DNA of 14,810 bases from Burkholderiales bacterium. Lineage in GTDB: Bacteria > Pseudomonadota > Gammaproteobacteria > Burkholderiales > SG8-39. The position numbers and the translations under genes were made by a program. Below are positions 5,657-14,146 of this stretch, piece after piece (the stretch's first letter is position 1; each line of letters opens with the position of its first letter). The stretch is from assembly GCA_020846575.1 (NCBI GenBank), contig JADLDQ010000087.1:1-14810 (forward strand). Direction: 5' to 3'. A model generated the notes under the pieces. That model was not told the origin of the DNA. It saw nothing but the letters and a program-made list of their open reading frames with translations, and did no database searches.

Positions 5657-6816
5657 GAAGGATGCCTGCGCATCATCTGCCGCGTCTCCCAGTCGATGCG
5701 CATCAGGATCGCCAGTGCGATGCAGTTCGCCAGCAGCCCGCTGCCGCCGTAGCTCATCAGCGGCAGCGTCAGGCCCTTCGTGGGCAGGACCCCGAGGTTG
5801 ACGCCCATGTTGATCAGCGCCTGCGCGCCGATCCACAGCGCGATGCCCTGCGCGGCGAGTGCCGCGAACGGGCGCTCCAGCACCACCGCCAGCCGCCCGA
5901 TGGCGAAGCCGCGCATCACCAACCAGACGAACAGCGCGATCACCACCGCCACGCCGGCGAATCCCAGCTCCTCGCCGATGACCGCCAGCAGGAAGTCGGT
6001 GTGCGCCTCCGGCAGGTACAGCAGCTTCTCGACGCTCGCACCCAGCCCGACGCCCAGCCATTCGCCGCGGCCGAAGGCGATCAGCGCGTGCGAGAGCTGG
6101 TAGCCGCGTCCCAGCGGGTCGGCCCAGGGATCCATGAAGCCGAAGATGCGCTGCAGCCGGTAGGGCGAGGTCACCACCAGCGCCGCGAAGCCCGCGGCGA
6201 GCAGCACGGCCAGGCCCAGGAACCATCGCAGGTTCATGCCGCCGAGGAACAGGATCCCCATGGCGATGCACGCGATCACCACGAAGGCGCCGAAGTCGGG
6301 TTCGTGCAGCAGCAGCCCGCCCACCAGCATCATCACGCACAGCATCGGCAGCAGCCCGCGCCGGAAACTGCGCAGCAGCGCCGACTTGCGCGCGGTGTAG
6401 TCGGCCGCGTACAGCACTGCGGCGAGCTTCATCAGCTCGGAGGGCTGCAGGCTCGCCCCGCCGAGGGACAACCAGCGCCGCGCGCCATTCACGTCGCGTC
6501 CGATTCCGGGCACCAGCACCAGCACGAGCAGCGCCACGCCGCACAGGAACATCCACGGCGCCGCGCGCTGCCAGGCCTGGACCGGGACCTGGAAGGCGGC
6601 CGCCGCCGCGACCAGCGAAACCAGCAGGAAGCCGGCGTGGCGCACCAGGAAGTGGCCGGCCTGACCCGAGGTGAAGCGGCTCGCCTCGGCAGTGGCGATC
6701 GAGGATGAATAGACCATCACCAGTCCGCCGGCGAGCAGCAGCAGCACCGACCAGAGAAGGCCGGCGTCGTACCCGGCGTCCGCGCCGCGCACGTCGCGGC
6801 TAGGCCAGGCGCGCAT
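5653..6816 (-). CDS. ftsW: Septal peptidoglycan glycosyltransferase FtsW
   Basis: FtsW is the SEDS-family polytopic membrane enzyme that polymerises lipid II into glycan at the septum together with FtsI. The protein has 387 residues and about ten hydrophobic segments. SEDS signatures are NGARRWLSLGGASLQPSELMK (start at 110), HEPDFGA (171-177), the catalytic Asp274 in PEAHTDFLLAVIGEELG, and MGVNLGVLPTKGLTLPLMSYGGSG (from 337). The ATG at 6816 is chosen over in-frame starts further upstream because GGAGGG lies 8 nt before it and the first membrane segment follows soon after. It overlaps murD by 17 bp. The stop (TCA TGA) overlaps a mini-ORF that leads to murG. Confidence 0.96.
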   Translation of the reverse strand: MRAWPSRDVRGADAGYDAGLLWSVLLLLAGGLVMVYSSSIATAEASRFTSGQAGHFLVRHAGFLLVSLVAAAAAFQVPVQAWQRAAPWMFLCGVALLVLVLVPGIGRDVNGARRWLSLGGASLQPSELMKLAAVLYAADYTARKSALLRSFRRGLLPMLCVMMLVGGLLLHEPDFGAFVVIACIAMGILFLGGMNLRWFLGLAVLLAAGFAALVVTSPYRLQRIFGFMDPWADPLGRGYQLSHALIAFGRGEWLGVGLGASVEKLLYLPEAHTDFLLAVIGEELGFAGVAVVIALFVWLVMRGFAIGRLAVVLERPFAALAAQGIALWIGAQALINMGVNLGVLPTKGLTLPLMSYGGSGLLANCIALAILMRIDWETRQMMRRHPS

Positions 6817-8215
6817 GCTCGAGGCCCTCCACCGCGGCGCGGAATGCGTCGCCGCGCTCCCGGTAATCGCGGAACATGTCGAAGCTCGCGCACGCGGGCG
6901 AGAGCAGCACCGCGTCCCCGGCGCGCGCGGCGCGCGCCGCCGCCTGGACCGCGTGCGGCATGTCCGCAACGCGCACCACCGCCACCGAGCGGCCGGCCAC
7001 GGCGTGCTCGATGAGCGGCGCGTCGCGCCCGATCAGCACCAGGCAGCGCACCGAGCGCTCGATCGGCGCGGCGAGCGGCGCGAAGTCCTGCCCCTTGCCG
7101 TCGCCGCCGGCGATCAGGACCACCTTGCCGCCGCCGCGGGCGAAGCCCTCGATCGCCGCCACCGTCGCGCCGACGTTGGTGCCCTTGGAATCGTCGTAGT
7201 AGCGCACCCCGGCCTGCGACCCCACCAGTTCGACGCGGTGCGGCAACCCGCGGAACCCGCGCAGCGCGGGCAGCATCGGCGCGAGCGGCAGCGCCAGACT
7301 GCGGGCGAGCGCGAGCGCCGCGAGCGCGTTCGCCGCGTTGTGCCAGCCGGCGATGGCAAGCTCGCGCGCCGCGAGCACCGGCGTCTCGCCCTGGACAAGC
7401 CACGCGTCGCCCGAGAACTCCAGCACGCCGAAATCCTCGGGCTCCGGCGGCGCGTCCAGCCCGAAGCTTCTCGCCACACGCTCGGCGCGCGCCATGGCGA
7501 GCGAGCGCGGGTCGTCGCGGTTGAGCACCTGCACGCCGCCGCGATCGAAGATGCGGGCCTTGGCCGCGGCGTACTCCTCGATGCCCGCATAGCGGTCGAG
7601 GTGATCGTCGCTCAGGTTGAGCACCGTCGCCGCGTCGGGTGCGAGCGAGAAGGTCGATTCCAGCTGGAAGCTGGAGAGTTCCAGCACCCAGACCTGGGGC
7701 ATGCGGCCGCCTGCGCGGCGGCGCTCCCAGGCGTCCAGCACCGCCGGCCCGATGTTGCCGGCGACCTCGGCGTCCATCCCGGCGGCGCGGCACAGCTCGC
7801 CGCACAGGGCGGTGACCGTGCTCTTGCCGTTGGTGCCGGTGATCGCCAGCACCCGGGGCGCTCGCTGCGCCGCACCGGACGCGGCCGACAACTCCTGCGC
7901 GAACAGTTCGATATCGCCCAGCACCGGGACGCCGCGAGCCGCGGCGCGCGCGACCTCGGCCTGCGAGCGCGGCACGCCGGGGCTGATGGCCACGAGGTCA
8001 ACGCCCGCGAACAGTTCTCCAGTGAAAGCGCCCAGGCGCACCGCGGCGGCGGGCAGCAGGGCGGTCAGCGCGCGCAGCCCGGGCGGATCGGCGCGCGTGT
8101 CGGCCGCCTCGACGCGCGCGCCGCGCCGCGCGAGCCACCCGGCCATCGACACGCCGGTCTCGCCCAGCCCGAGCACCAGCGCCCGCCTGCCCTCGAAGTT
8201 CGCCGCGCCGTTCAT
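6800..8215 (-). CDS. murD: UDP-N-acetylmuramoyl-L-alanine--D-glutamate ligase MurD
   Basis: MurD is the cytoplasmic ATP-dependent ligase that adds D-glutamate to UDP-MurNAc-L-Ala. It has 471 residues. The N-terminal domain has LVLGLGETGVSMA (13-25). The ATPase core has ITGTNGKSTVT (125-135), the metal-ligand region ELSSFQLE (179-186), NLSDDHLDRY (200-209) and the probable carbamylated Lys219 in AAAKARIF. The C-terminal domain has DDSKGTN (341-347) and LLSPACASFDMF (437-448). The ATG at 8215 overlaps, as ATGA, the stop of a 7-codon mini-ORF that begins on the mraY stop. A GGGGA ribosome site is 4 nt upstream. It overlaps ftsW by 17 bp, and its stop is TAG. Confidence 0.96.
   Translation of the reverse strand: MNGAANFEGRRALVLGLGETGVSMAGWLARRGARVEAADTRADPPGLRALTALLPAAAVRLGAFTGELFAGVDLVAISPGVPRSQAEVARAAARGVPVLGDIELFAQELSAASGAAQRAPRVLAITGTNGKSTVTALCGELCRAAGMDAEVAGNIGPAVLDAWERRRAGGRMPQVWVLELSSFQLESTFSLAPDAATVLNLSDDHLDRYAGIEEYAAAKARIFDRGGVQVLNRDDPRSLAMARAERVARSFGLDAPPEPEDFGVLEFSGDAWLVQGETPVLAARELAIAGWHNAANALAALALARSLALPLAPMLPALRGFRGLPHRVELVGSQAGVRYYDDSKGTNVGATVAAIEGFARGGGKVVLIAGGDGKGQDFAPLAAPIERSVRCLVLIGRDAPLIEHAVAGRSVAVVRVADMPHAVQAAARAARAGDAVLLSPACASFDMFRDYRERGDAFRAAVEGLEHARLA
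6825..6830 (-). promoter_or_regulatory. Ribosome binding site deciding the ftsW start
   Basis: GGAGGG with 8 nt spacing to the ATG at 6816 lies inside the last codons of murD. The frame stays open far upstream, so this site is the main reason for choosing that start. Confidence 0.7.
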
Positions 8216-8235
8216 CGAGTCCCCGGTCCGCTCAC
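8212..8235 (-). other. 7-codon minicistron linking mraY to murD
   Basis: The GTG at 8235 overlaps the mraY TGA as GTGA. Seven codons follow (M/V-SGPGTR), and the TGA at 8214-8212 overlaps the murD ATG as ATGA. The 16-bp gap is thus bridged exactly, with a 4-bp overlap at each end. GGGGA inside it is also the murD ribosome site. Expression is unproven. Confidence 0.35.
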
Positions 8236-9401
8236 CGCAGCTTCAAGGTCGAAAGACCGAACAGCACCAGCATCATGGAGACAATCCAGAAGCGGACCAC
8301 CACCTGCGTCTCCTTCCAGCCCTCCTGCTCGAAGTGATGGTGCAGCGGCGCCATGCGCAGGATGCGGCGCCCCTCGCCGTAGCGGCGCTTGGTGTACTTG
8401 AACCACGCCACCTGCGCCATGACCGACAGGGTCTCGGCCACGAACACGCCGCCCATGATGAACAGCACGACCTCCTGGCGCACGATCACCGCGACCGTCC
8501 CGAGCGCGGCCCCCAGGGCGAGCGCGCCCACGTCGCCCATGAAGACCTCGGCCGGGTAGGCGTTGAACCACAGGAAGCCCAGGCCCGCGCCGGCGAGGGC
8601 GGCGCAGAACACCAGCAACTCCCCCGCGCCCGGGATGTAGGGAAACAGCAAGTACCTCGAGTACACGCTGTTGCCGACCACGTAGGCGAAGATGCCCAGC
8701 GCCGCGCCCACCATCACCGCCGGCATGATCGCCAGTCCGTCCAGGCCGTCGGTCAGGTTCACCGCGTTGGAGCTGCCCACGATCACCAGGTAGGTCAGCA
8801 CGATGAACCCCCACACGCCCAGCGGGTAGGCAACGTTCTTGAAGAACGGAACGATCAGATCCGCCTTGGGCGGCAGGTTCATGTCGAACCCGGTTCGCGC
8901 CCAGGCGAGGAACAGGTCCAGCGCCTGCGCGTTGCCCTGCGCCGAGACCGCGAAGGCAAGGTAGATCGCCGCGGCCAGACCCACCAGCGACTGCCACAGG
9001 AACTTCGAGCGCGCCGGCAGTCCTTTCGGGTTGCCGTGAACCACTTTGCGGTAGTCGTCCACCCAGCCGATGACGCCGAAGCCGAAGGTGACCACGAGCA
9101 CCGCCCACACGAAACGGTTGCCGAGGTCCGCCCACAACAGCGTGGTGATCAGGATGGCGATGAGTACCAGCGCCCCGCCCATGGTCGGGGTGCCGGCCTT
9201 GGCGAGGTGCGACTGCGGGCCGTCCGCGCGCACCGACTGGCCGATCTTGTAGCTGGTGAGCTTGCGGATCACCGCCGGACCGGCCAGCAGCGAGATCGCC
9301 AGCGCGGTGAGCGCCGCCAGCACCGCGCGCAGGGTGATGTAGCCGAACACGTTGAACGCGCGTATGTCCTGCGAGAGCCACTCGGCGAGCGCGTGCAGCA
9401 T
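8232..9401 (-). CDS. mraY: Phospho-N-acetylmuramoyl-pentapeptide-transferase MraY
   Basis: MraY is the polytopic membrane enzyme that transfers phospho-MurNAc-pentapeptide from UDP to undecaprenyl phosphate, making lipid I. The protein has 389 residues and about ten hydrophobic segments. Motifs are TPTMGG (71-76), the catalytic Asp115-Asp116 in GWVDDYRK, NAVNLTDGLDGLA (from 212), FNAYPAEVFMGDVG with Asp290, and PLHHHFE (352-358). The ATG at 9401 shares one base with the murF stop (TGATG), and GGGAGGGGG stands 7 nt upstream. Starts further upstream in the open frame lie inside murF and would add sequence before the known N-terminus. The stop overlaps the minicistron that leads to murD. Confidence 0.97.
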   Translation of the reverse strand: MLHALAEWLSQDIRAFNVFGYITLRAVLAALTALAISLLAGPAVIRKLTSYKIGQSVRADGPQSHLAKAGTPTMGGALVLIAILITTLLWADLGNRFVWAVLVVTFGFGVIGWVDDYRKVVHGNPKGLPARSKFLWQSLVGLAAAIYLAFAVSAQGNAQALDLFLAWARTGFDMNLPPKADLIVPFFKNVAYPLGVWGFIVLTYLVIVGSSNAVNLTDGLDGLAIMPAVMVGAALGIFAYVVGNSVYSRYLLFPYIPGAGELLVFCAALAGAGLGFLWFNAYPAEVFMGDVGALALGAALGTVAVIVRQEVVLFIMGGVFVAETLSVMAQVAWFKYTKRRYGEGRRILRMAPLHHHFEQEGWKETQVVVRFWIVSMMLVLFGLSTLKLR

Positions 9402-10801
9402 CAGTGCGCCCCCTCCCGCGGCTGCGCGGCCGGGCGCGCGGCAAGCGCCGCGACCACCCGCTCCATGCGCATGAAGCGCGAGCCCTTCACCAGCAGCGTC
9501 GCACCGGGCCGGTCCTGGGCGCGCGCCCAACCGATGAGCTCTTCGATGCCGGCGGCGTGGCGCGCGCCGGCGCCGAACGCCTCGACGGCCAGGCGCGACA
9601 GCTCGCCCAGGGCGAGCAGCGCCCCCACGCCCGAGGCGCGCGCGAACGCCCCGGCCTCGCGGTGGAACGCCGGGCCGCGCCGCCCGACCTCGCCCATGTC
9701 GCCCAGCACCAGCACCGTCGGGCCGTGGCAGCCGGCCAGCACCTCGATCGCCGCGCGCACCGAGTCCGGGTTGGCGTTGTAGGTGTCGTCGATGAGGGCG
9801 GCGCCGCCCGCGGCGATGCAGCGCTGCGAGCGGCCGGTGACCCCGGCGAAGCCGCCGAGCGCCTCCGCCACCGAGCGCAGGCTCGCGCCCGCCGCGGTCG
9901 CGGCGGCGGCCGCCGCCGCGGCGTTGCGCGCGTGGTGCAGGCCGGGCAGCGCGAGCGCGAAGCGCGCCTCGCCCTCGGGCGCGGCGATGGCGATCTCGCT
10001 GCCGTGACCCGCGGGGCGCAGGCGCGCACCCACCGCCGCCGGATTCTCGATGCCGAAGTCACGCACTCGCGCGCCCGAGCGCCGGGCCGCCTCGCGCCAC
10101 AGCGGCGCGAACGGGTCGTCGGCGTTGAGCACCGCCACGCCGCCGGGCGGCAGGGCCTCGATGAGCGCGGCGTGTTCGCGCGCCACCGCCTCGGTGTTTT
10201 CCATGAACTCCTGGTGCTCGCGCTGGGCGTTGTTCACCAGGCCGATGGTGGGGGCGGCGATCGCCGCCAGGCGCGCGGTCTCGCCCGGGTGATTCATCCC
10301 GATCTCGACCACTGCCGCGCGCTGCCCGGCCGCCAGGCGCAGCAGCGTGAGCGGCAGGCCGACTTCGTTGTTGAGGTTGCCCTCGGTCGCGAGCGCATGC
10401 CCCTCGCCGAAGTGGCGGCGCAGCACCGCCGCGATCATCTCCTTCACCGTGGTCTTGCCGTTGGAGCCGGCCACGGCGACCAGCGGCAGCGCGAAACGGC
10501 CGCGCCAGGCACGCGCGAGCGCCCCCAGGGCCGCGCGCGTGTCGGTCGCGGCGAGCAGCGGCAGGCCGGCCTTGTCCAGGCCGGCGGCATCGCGCGCCAC
10601 CAGGGCGGCGGCCGCGCCCGCTGCGCGCGCCTGGGCGAGGAAGGCGTGGCCGTCGAAACGCTCGCCGCGCAGCGCGACAAACAGCGCCCCGGCGCCGAGC
10701 GTGCGCGTGTCGGTGGACACCGAGGCGAACGCCGCATCCTCGCCGCATACTTGCGCGCCGATCGCGCGCGCCGCTTCCGCGAGCCGCATCATCGGGCTCA
10801 T
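9401..10801 (-). CDS. murF: UDP-N-acetylmuramoyl-tripeptide--D-alanyl-D-alanine ligase MurF
   Basis: MurF is the cytoplasmic ATP-dependent ligase that adds D-Ala-D-Ala to the UDP-MurNAc-tripeptide, completing the soluble precursor. It has 466 residues. The N-terminal domain has STDTRTLGAGALFVALRGERFDG (from 29), typical of MurF and MurE. The ATPase has VAGSNGKTTVKEM (110-122), EGNLNNEVGLPLTL (140-153) and EIGMNHPGE (166-174). The C-terminal domain has IDDTYNANPDSV (337-348) and LGDMGEVG (366-373). The ATG at 10801 overlaps the murE stop as ATGA, and GGAGG lies 10 nt upstream. The open frame runs further up into murE, but that sequence is a shadow. An Ala-rich tract (294-301) falls where the family is normally Ala rich. 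Confidence 0.96.
   Translation of the reverse strand: MSPMMRLAEAARAIGAQVCGEDAAFASVSTDTRTLGAGALFVALRGERFDGHAFLAQARAAGAAAALVARDAAGLDKAGLPLLAATDTRAALGALARAWRGRFALPLVAVAGSNGKTTVKEMIAAVLRRHFGEGHALATEGNLNNEVGLPLTLLRLAAGQRAAVVEIGMNHPGETARLAAIAAPTIGLVNNAQREHQEFMENTEAVAREHAALIEALPPGGVAVLNADDPFAPLWREAARRSGARVRDFGIENPAAVGARLRPAGHGSEIAIAAPEGEARFALALPGLHHARNAAAAAAAATAAGASLRSVAEALGGFAGVTGRSQRCIAAGGAALIDDTYNANPDSVRAAIEVLAGCHGPTVLVLGDMGEVGRRGPAFHREAGAFARASGVGALLALGELSRLAVEAFGAGARHAAGIEELIGWARAQDRPGATLLVKGSRFMRMERVVAALAARPAAQPREGAH
9409..9417 (-). promoter_or_regulatory. Ribosome binding site of mraY
   Basis: GGGAGGGGG lies 7 nt before the ATG at 9401, within the last codons of murF. With the TGATG stop-start overlap it fixes the mraY start. 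Confidence 0.7.
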
Positions 10802-12360
10802 TCCCGCCAGTCCTCCAGCGCCAGGCGCGCGGCCTCCAGGTCCGAGAACGGCAGGCGCCGTCCGGCGATCTCCTGGTAGTTCTCGTGGCCCTTGCCGGCC
10901 AGCAGCACCACGTCCCGCGGGCCGGCCGAGCGCAGCGCGCGCCGTATCGCCTCGCCGCGCTCGAGCACGGACTCGTAGGGAATGCGCACCCCGCGCGCCA
11001 CCTCGGCGATGATGTCCTCGGGCGGCTCGCCGCGCGGGTTGTCGCTGGTGATCACGATCGCGTCGGCGTGCCGCGAGGCGACCGCGCCCATCATTTCGCG
11101 CTTGCCGCGGTCGCGCTCTCCGCCGCAGCCGAACAGCGCCACCAGGCGCCCGCCGCATGCGCGCGCCACGTCCCCCAGGGCGACCAGCGCCTGCTCCAGC
11201 GCGTCCGGGCTGTGGGCATAGTCCACCACCACCAGCGGCCTGCCGCCGCCGCCGAGGCGCTGCATGCGCCCGGCCACCGGCTCCAGGCGCTCGATCGCCG
11301 CCGCGGCCTCACCGAAGGGCACGCCCGAGGCGAGCATCGTCCCCAGCACGCCCAGCAGGTTGGCCACGTTGTAGCGGCCGATGAGGGCGCTCTGCACCGG
11401 CGCCTCGCCCCAGGAAGTGCGCGCGCGGAATTCGATGCCGCGCGCCGAGACCGCGAGCGAGTGCGCCTCCAGATACGAGTCCACGCCGGAGCGCGCCGCG
11501 GCCCCCTCCTGCAGGCTGTAGCCGATGCGGTGCACGCCGCTGCCGGCGAGCAAGCGCGCGATCTGCACCCCCAGCACGTCGTCCATGTTGAGCACCGCGT
11601 GCGCAAGGCCCGGCGACTCGAACAGGCGCTGCTTGGCGCGCGCGTACGCCTCCATCGTCCCGTGGTAGTCGAGATGGTCGCGCGACAGGTTGGTGAACAG
11701 CGCCGCGCCGAAAGCGATGCCGTTCGCGCGCCCCTGGTCCAGGCCGATGGAGGAGACCTCCATCGCCACCCCTTGCGCGCCCTCGCGCAGCAGGCCGGCG
11801 AGCGAGCGGTGCAGTTCCACCGCATCGGGCGTGGTGCGCTCGCTCTCGCGCATCGCCGCCGCGACCCCGCCGGGCAGCGCCGGAAAGCCCGTACCCAGCG
11901 TGCCGATCACCGCAGTGCGCGCGCCGGCGAGGCCGCAGCCCTGCGCGATCCAGTGGCTGCAGGAGGTCTTGCCGTTGGTGCCCGTGACCCCTATCGTCCA
12001 GAGCCGCTCGGAAGGGCGCCCGTAGACTTCGTGCGCGATGAAGCCTGCCAGTGCGCGCAGACCCTCCACCGCGACGTTGGGCAGGCGCCATTCGGGGTTC
12101 CACTCGAAACCGGAGCGCTCCCAGAGCACCGCGGCGGCGCCGCGCTCGATCGCCTCGGGGATGTGCGAGCGCGCGTCGGCGCGCGCGCCGGGGCAGGCGA
12201 GAAACACATCGCCCGGCGAGAGCGCGCGGCTGTCGGCGGCGAGCGAGGCCGCCGCGACGCCCTCCGCCCGCAGGCGTCGCAGTATGTCCTGAGCCTGGCC
12301 GCTCAGCGGCTCACCCAACCCCTTGCGCACCGGCATTGCGATCGGCGTATCCCTTTTCAC
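10798..12360 (-). CDS. murE: UDP-N-acetylmuramoyl-tripeptide synthetase MurE (probably meso-DAP adding)
   Basis: MurE is the cytoplasmic ligase that adds the third stem residue to UDP-MurNAc-L-Ala-D-Glu. It has 520 residues. The N-terminal UDP-binding domain has SLAADSRALSPGDVFLA (39-55). The ATPase has GVTGTNGKTS (124-133), TTPD (176-179) and the probable carbamylated Lys243 in ARAKQRLF. The C-terminal domain has VVDYAHSPDALE (378-389), FGCGGERDRGKR (410-421) and TSDNPRGE (438-445). The DNPR motif is the known marker of meso-diaminopimelate specificity. The start is a GTG at 12360, since GGTGA lies 7 nt upstream and the GTG is the last link of an 11-bp repeat chain. An in-frame ATG at 12336 is the alternative, eight codons shorter, without a well-spaced ribosome site. 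It overlaps murF by 4 bp. Confidence 0.95.
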   Translation of the reverse strand: MKRDTPIAMPVRKGLGEPLSGQAQDILRRLRAEGVAAASLAADSRALSPGDVFLACPGARADARSHIPEAIERGAAAVLWERSGFEWNPEWRLPNVAVEGLRALAGFIAHEVYGRPSERLWTIGVTGTNGKTSCSHWIAQGCGLAGARTAVIGTLGTGFPALPGGVAAAMRESERTTPDAVELHRSLAGLLREGAQGVAMEVSSIGLDQGRANGIAFGAALFTNLSRDHLDYHGTMEAYARAKQRLFESPGLAHAVLNMDDVLGVQIARLLAGSGVHRIGYSLQEGAAARSGVDSYLEAHSLAVSARGIEFRARTSWGEAPVQSALIGRYNVANLLGVLGTMLASGVPFGEAAAAIERLEPVAGRMQRLGGGGRPLVVVDYAHSPDALEQALVALGDVARACGGRLVALFGCGGERDRGKREMMGAVASRHADAIVITSDNPRGEPPEDIIAEVARGVRIPYESVLERGEAIRRALRSAGPRDVVLLAGKGHENYQEIAGRRLPFSDLEAARLALEDWRE

Positions 12361-12399
12361 GTACCCGTCACCACCCTGTCACCTACGCGTCACTACCCT
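12356..12399 (-). repeat. Four 11-bp tandem repeats ending at the murE start
   Basis: Read on the coding strand the units are AGGGTAGTGAC, GCGTAGGTGAC, AGGGTGGTGAC and GGGTACGTGAA. The consensus is about RGGTAGGTGAC. The GTG of the fourth unit is the murE start codon. Units two and three carry AGGTGA and GGTGA, which match the Shine-Dalgarno consensus. The array fills most of the 52-bp gap between ftsI and murE. Confidence 0.85.
12357..12393 (-). other. Chain of three 4-codon minicistrons before murE
   Basis: Each 11-bp repeat begins GTGA, and each GTG meets an in-frame TGA four codons later, inside the next GTGA. The mini-ORFs are 12379-12393 (V-T-R-R), 12368-12382 (V-T-G-W) and 12357-12371 (V-T-G-T). 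Each overlaps the next by 4 bp, and the last overlaps the murE GTG. The first GTG is 19 nt after the ftsI stop. Three consecutive overlaps follow automatically from the 11-bp period. Confidence 0.35.
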
Positions 12400-12412
12400 G
12401 CGCGGCCGCCCG

Positions 12413-14146
12413 TTACGTGCTTTCCTGGACCGGTGCGGCATCCGGCGGCAGCTCCACCGGTTTCAGCGGCCCATCGGGGGCGACGCCCAGCATGCGCAGC
12501 GCCCCTTCCATCACCGAGGCGAACACGGGCGCGGCGACCTCGCCGCCGAAGTGCTTGCCGTTCGACGGTTCATCGATCATCACCGCGACGATCAGCCGCG
12601 GGCGGCTGGCGGGCGCGAAACCCACGAACGAGGAGCGGTACTTGCGCTGGGCGTAGCCGCCGCCCTCCTGCTTGTGGGCGGTTCCGGTCTTGCCGGCCAC
12701 CCGGTAGCCCGCGATACGCGCCTTGGGCGCGGTGCCACCCGGTCCGGCCGCGGCCTCGAGCATGGCGCGCACCTCGCGCGCGGTCTGCGGCGAGATCACC
12801 GCGCGCCCGGCGGCCGGCGCGCCGCTGCGCAGGAAGGAGAACTCGATCCTTTCGCCGTCGCGCGCGAATATCGAGTACGCCTGCGCGAGCTGGAACAGCG
12901 ACACCGAGATGCCGTAGCCGTAGGCCATGGTCGCCTGCTCGATCGGCCGCCAGCTCGCCGCCGGGCGCAGGCGTCCTCCCACCGCGCCCGGAAACGGCAC
13001 CGCGGGCGCCGCGCCAAAGCCGGCGCGCGAGAACATGTCCCACATCTGCTCGGGCTCCATGCCGAGCCCGATCTTCGCGGTGCCGACGTTGCTCGACTTC
13101 TGGCTCACCTGCGACACGCTCAGCGTGCCCAACGGATGGGCGTCGCTGATGGTGGCGCGCCCGATGGAGAGCCGGCCCGGCGCGGTCTGCACCTGTGTCT
13201 GCGGCGTCACCCGCTTGAGCTCCAGCGCCAGCGCCACGGTAAAGGGCTTCAGGGTGGAGCCGGGCTCGAAGCTGTCGGTCAGCACCCGGTTGCGCAGCTG
13301 CGCGCCGGCGAGCTCGGCGCGGTTGTTCGGGTTGTAGGAGGGAAGGCTCGCGAGCGCCAGCACCTCGCCGTTTTCGACGTCGAGCACCACGATGCCGCCG
13401 GCCCTGGCCCGGTTCTGGGCGACCGCGGTTTTCAACTGCGTGTAGGCAAGACTCTGGATCTTCGCGTCCAGCGCGAGCACGAGGTCCTCGCCGTCCTGCG
13501 CGATGCGGATCGACTCCAGGTCCTCGACGATGCGGCCCCTGCGGTCGCGGATCACGCGACGGCTGCCCGCGACCCCGGCCAGGCGCGACTGGAAGGCGAG
13601 TTCCACGCCCTCCTGGCCCCTGTCGTCCGCGCCGGTGAACCCCAGCACGTGGGCGCTCGCCTCTCCGGCGGGGTAGTAACGGCGGAATTCCTGCAACTGG
13701 TAGACGCCCGGCAGTTCCAGCTCGGCGACACGCTCCGCGGTGTCGGGGGGTATCTGGCGCTTCAGATAGACGAAATCGCGCTCCGCACCGGAGAGGCGCC
13801 GCGCCAGCTCGGATGCGGGAATCCCCAGAGTGCCCGCGAGCTGCGCCAGCGAGCGCGCGGGTTCGCTCTCCAGCATCTCGGGGATGGCCCAGACCGATTT
13901 CACCGGCGTGGAAATCGCGAGCGGCACGCCGCGGCGGTCCAGGATCCTCCCGCGCGTGGACGGGATCTCCAACACGCGGCTGTAGCGCGAGCTGCCCTTG
14001 GCCTGCAGGAAATCGTTGTTCCAGCCCTGCAGCCAGGCGGCGCGTACGGCGAGCGCCAGGAACGCGAACCCGATCACAGCCAGCAGCGCGCGCGCGCGCC
14101 AGGGCGGCAGCCGCAGGTCGAGAACCGGGCTCGGTGCGAGGTTCAT
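12413..14146 (-). CDS. ftsI: Septal peptidoglycan transpeptidase FtsI (penicillin-binding protein 3)
   Basis: FtsI is the class B penicillin-binding protein that cross-links septal peptidoglycan made by FtsW. It has 577 residues: a short cytoplasmic tail, one membrane anchor (about 19-40), then the periplasmic pedestal starting IPSTRGRILDRRGVPLA (61-77). The transpeptidase domain carries all three penicilloyl-serine motifs: Ser297-Thr-Leu-Lys300 in EPGSTLKPF, Ser351-Ser-Asn353, and Lys486-Thr-Gly488 in VAGKTGTA. The ATG at 14146 has GAGGG 7 nt upstream and overlaps, as ATGA, the stop of a 10-codon mini-ORF. The gap from ftsL is 42 bp and that to murE is 52 bp. The stop is TAA, the only TAA among the genes here. 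Confidence 0.97.
   Translation of the reverse strand: MNLAPSPVLDLRLPPWRARALLAVIGFAFLALAVRAAWLQGWNNDFLQAKGSSRYSRVLEIPSTRGRILDRRGVPLAISTPVKSVWAIPEMLESEPARSLAQLAGTLGIPASELARRLSGAERDFVYLKRQIPPDTAERVAELELPGVYQLQEFRRYYPAGEASAHVLGFTGADDRGQEGVELAFQSRLAGVAGSRRVIRDRRGRIVEDLESIRIAQDGEDLVLALDAKIQSLAYTQLKTAVAQNRARAGGIVVLDVENGEVLALASLPSYNPNNRAELAGAQLRNRVLTDSFEPGSTLKPFTVALALELKRVTPQTQVQTAPGRLSIGRATISDAHPLGTLSVSQVSQKSSNVGTAKIGLGMEPEQMWDMFSRAGFGAAPAVPFPGAVGGRLRPAASWRPIEQATMAYGYGISVSLFQLAQAYSIFARDGERIEFSFLRSGAPAAGRAVISPQTAREVRAMLEAAAGPGGTAPKARIAGYRVAGKTGTAHKQEGGGYAQRKYRSSFVGFAPASRPRLIVAVMIDEPSNGKHFGGEVAAPVFASVMEGALRMLGVAPDGPLKPVELPPDAAPVQEST

Noticed and set aside
7617..9782. Very long plus-strand open frame (721 codons) opposite mraY and murD
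   Set aside because: The minus strand codes for recognisable MurD, MraY and MurF here. In GC-rich DNA the antisense frames often lack stops. The translation is Arg/Ala/Ser-rich, without domains.
9896..9930. GCG/GCC-rich tract in murF as a trinucleotide repeat expansion
   Set aside because: It encodes an Ala-rich helix at a place where MurF proteins are commonly Ala-rich, and the codons are mixed rather than a pure repeat.
10885..13149. Plus-strand open frame of 754 codons opposite murE and ftsI
   Set aside because: It mirrors the GC3 bias of murE and ftsI on the other strand, has no recognised motif, and runs across the murE-ftsI gap without any start signal I can support.
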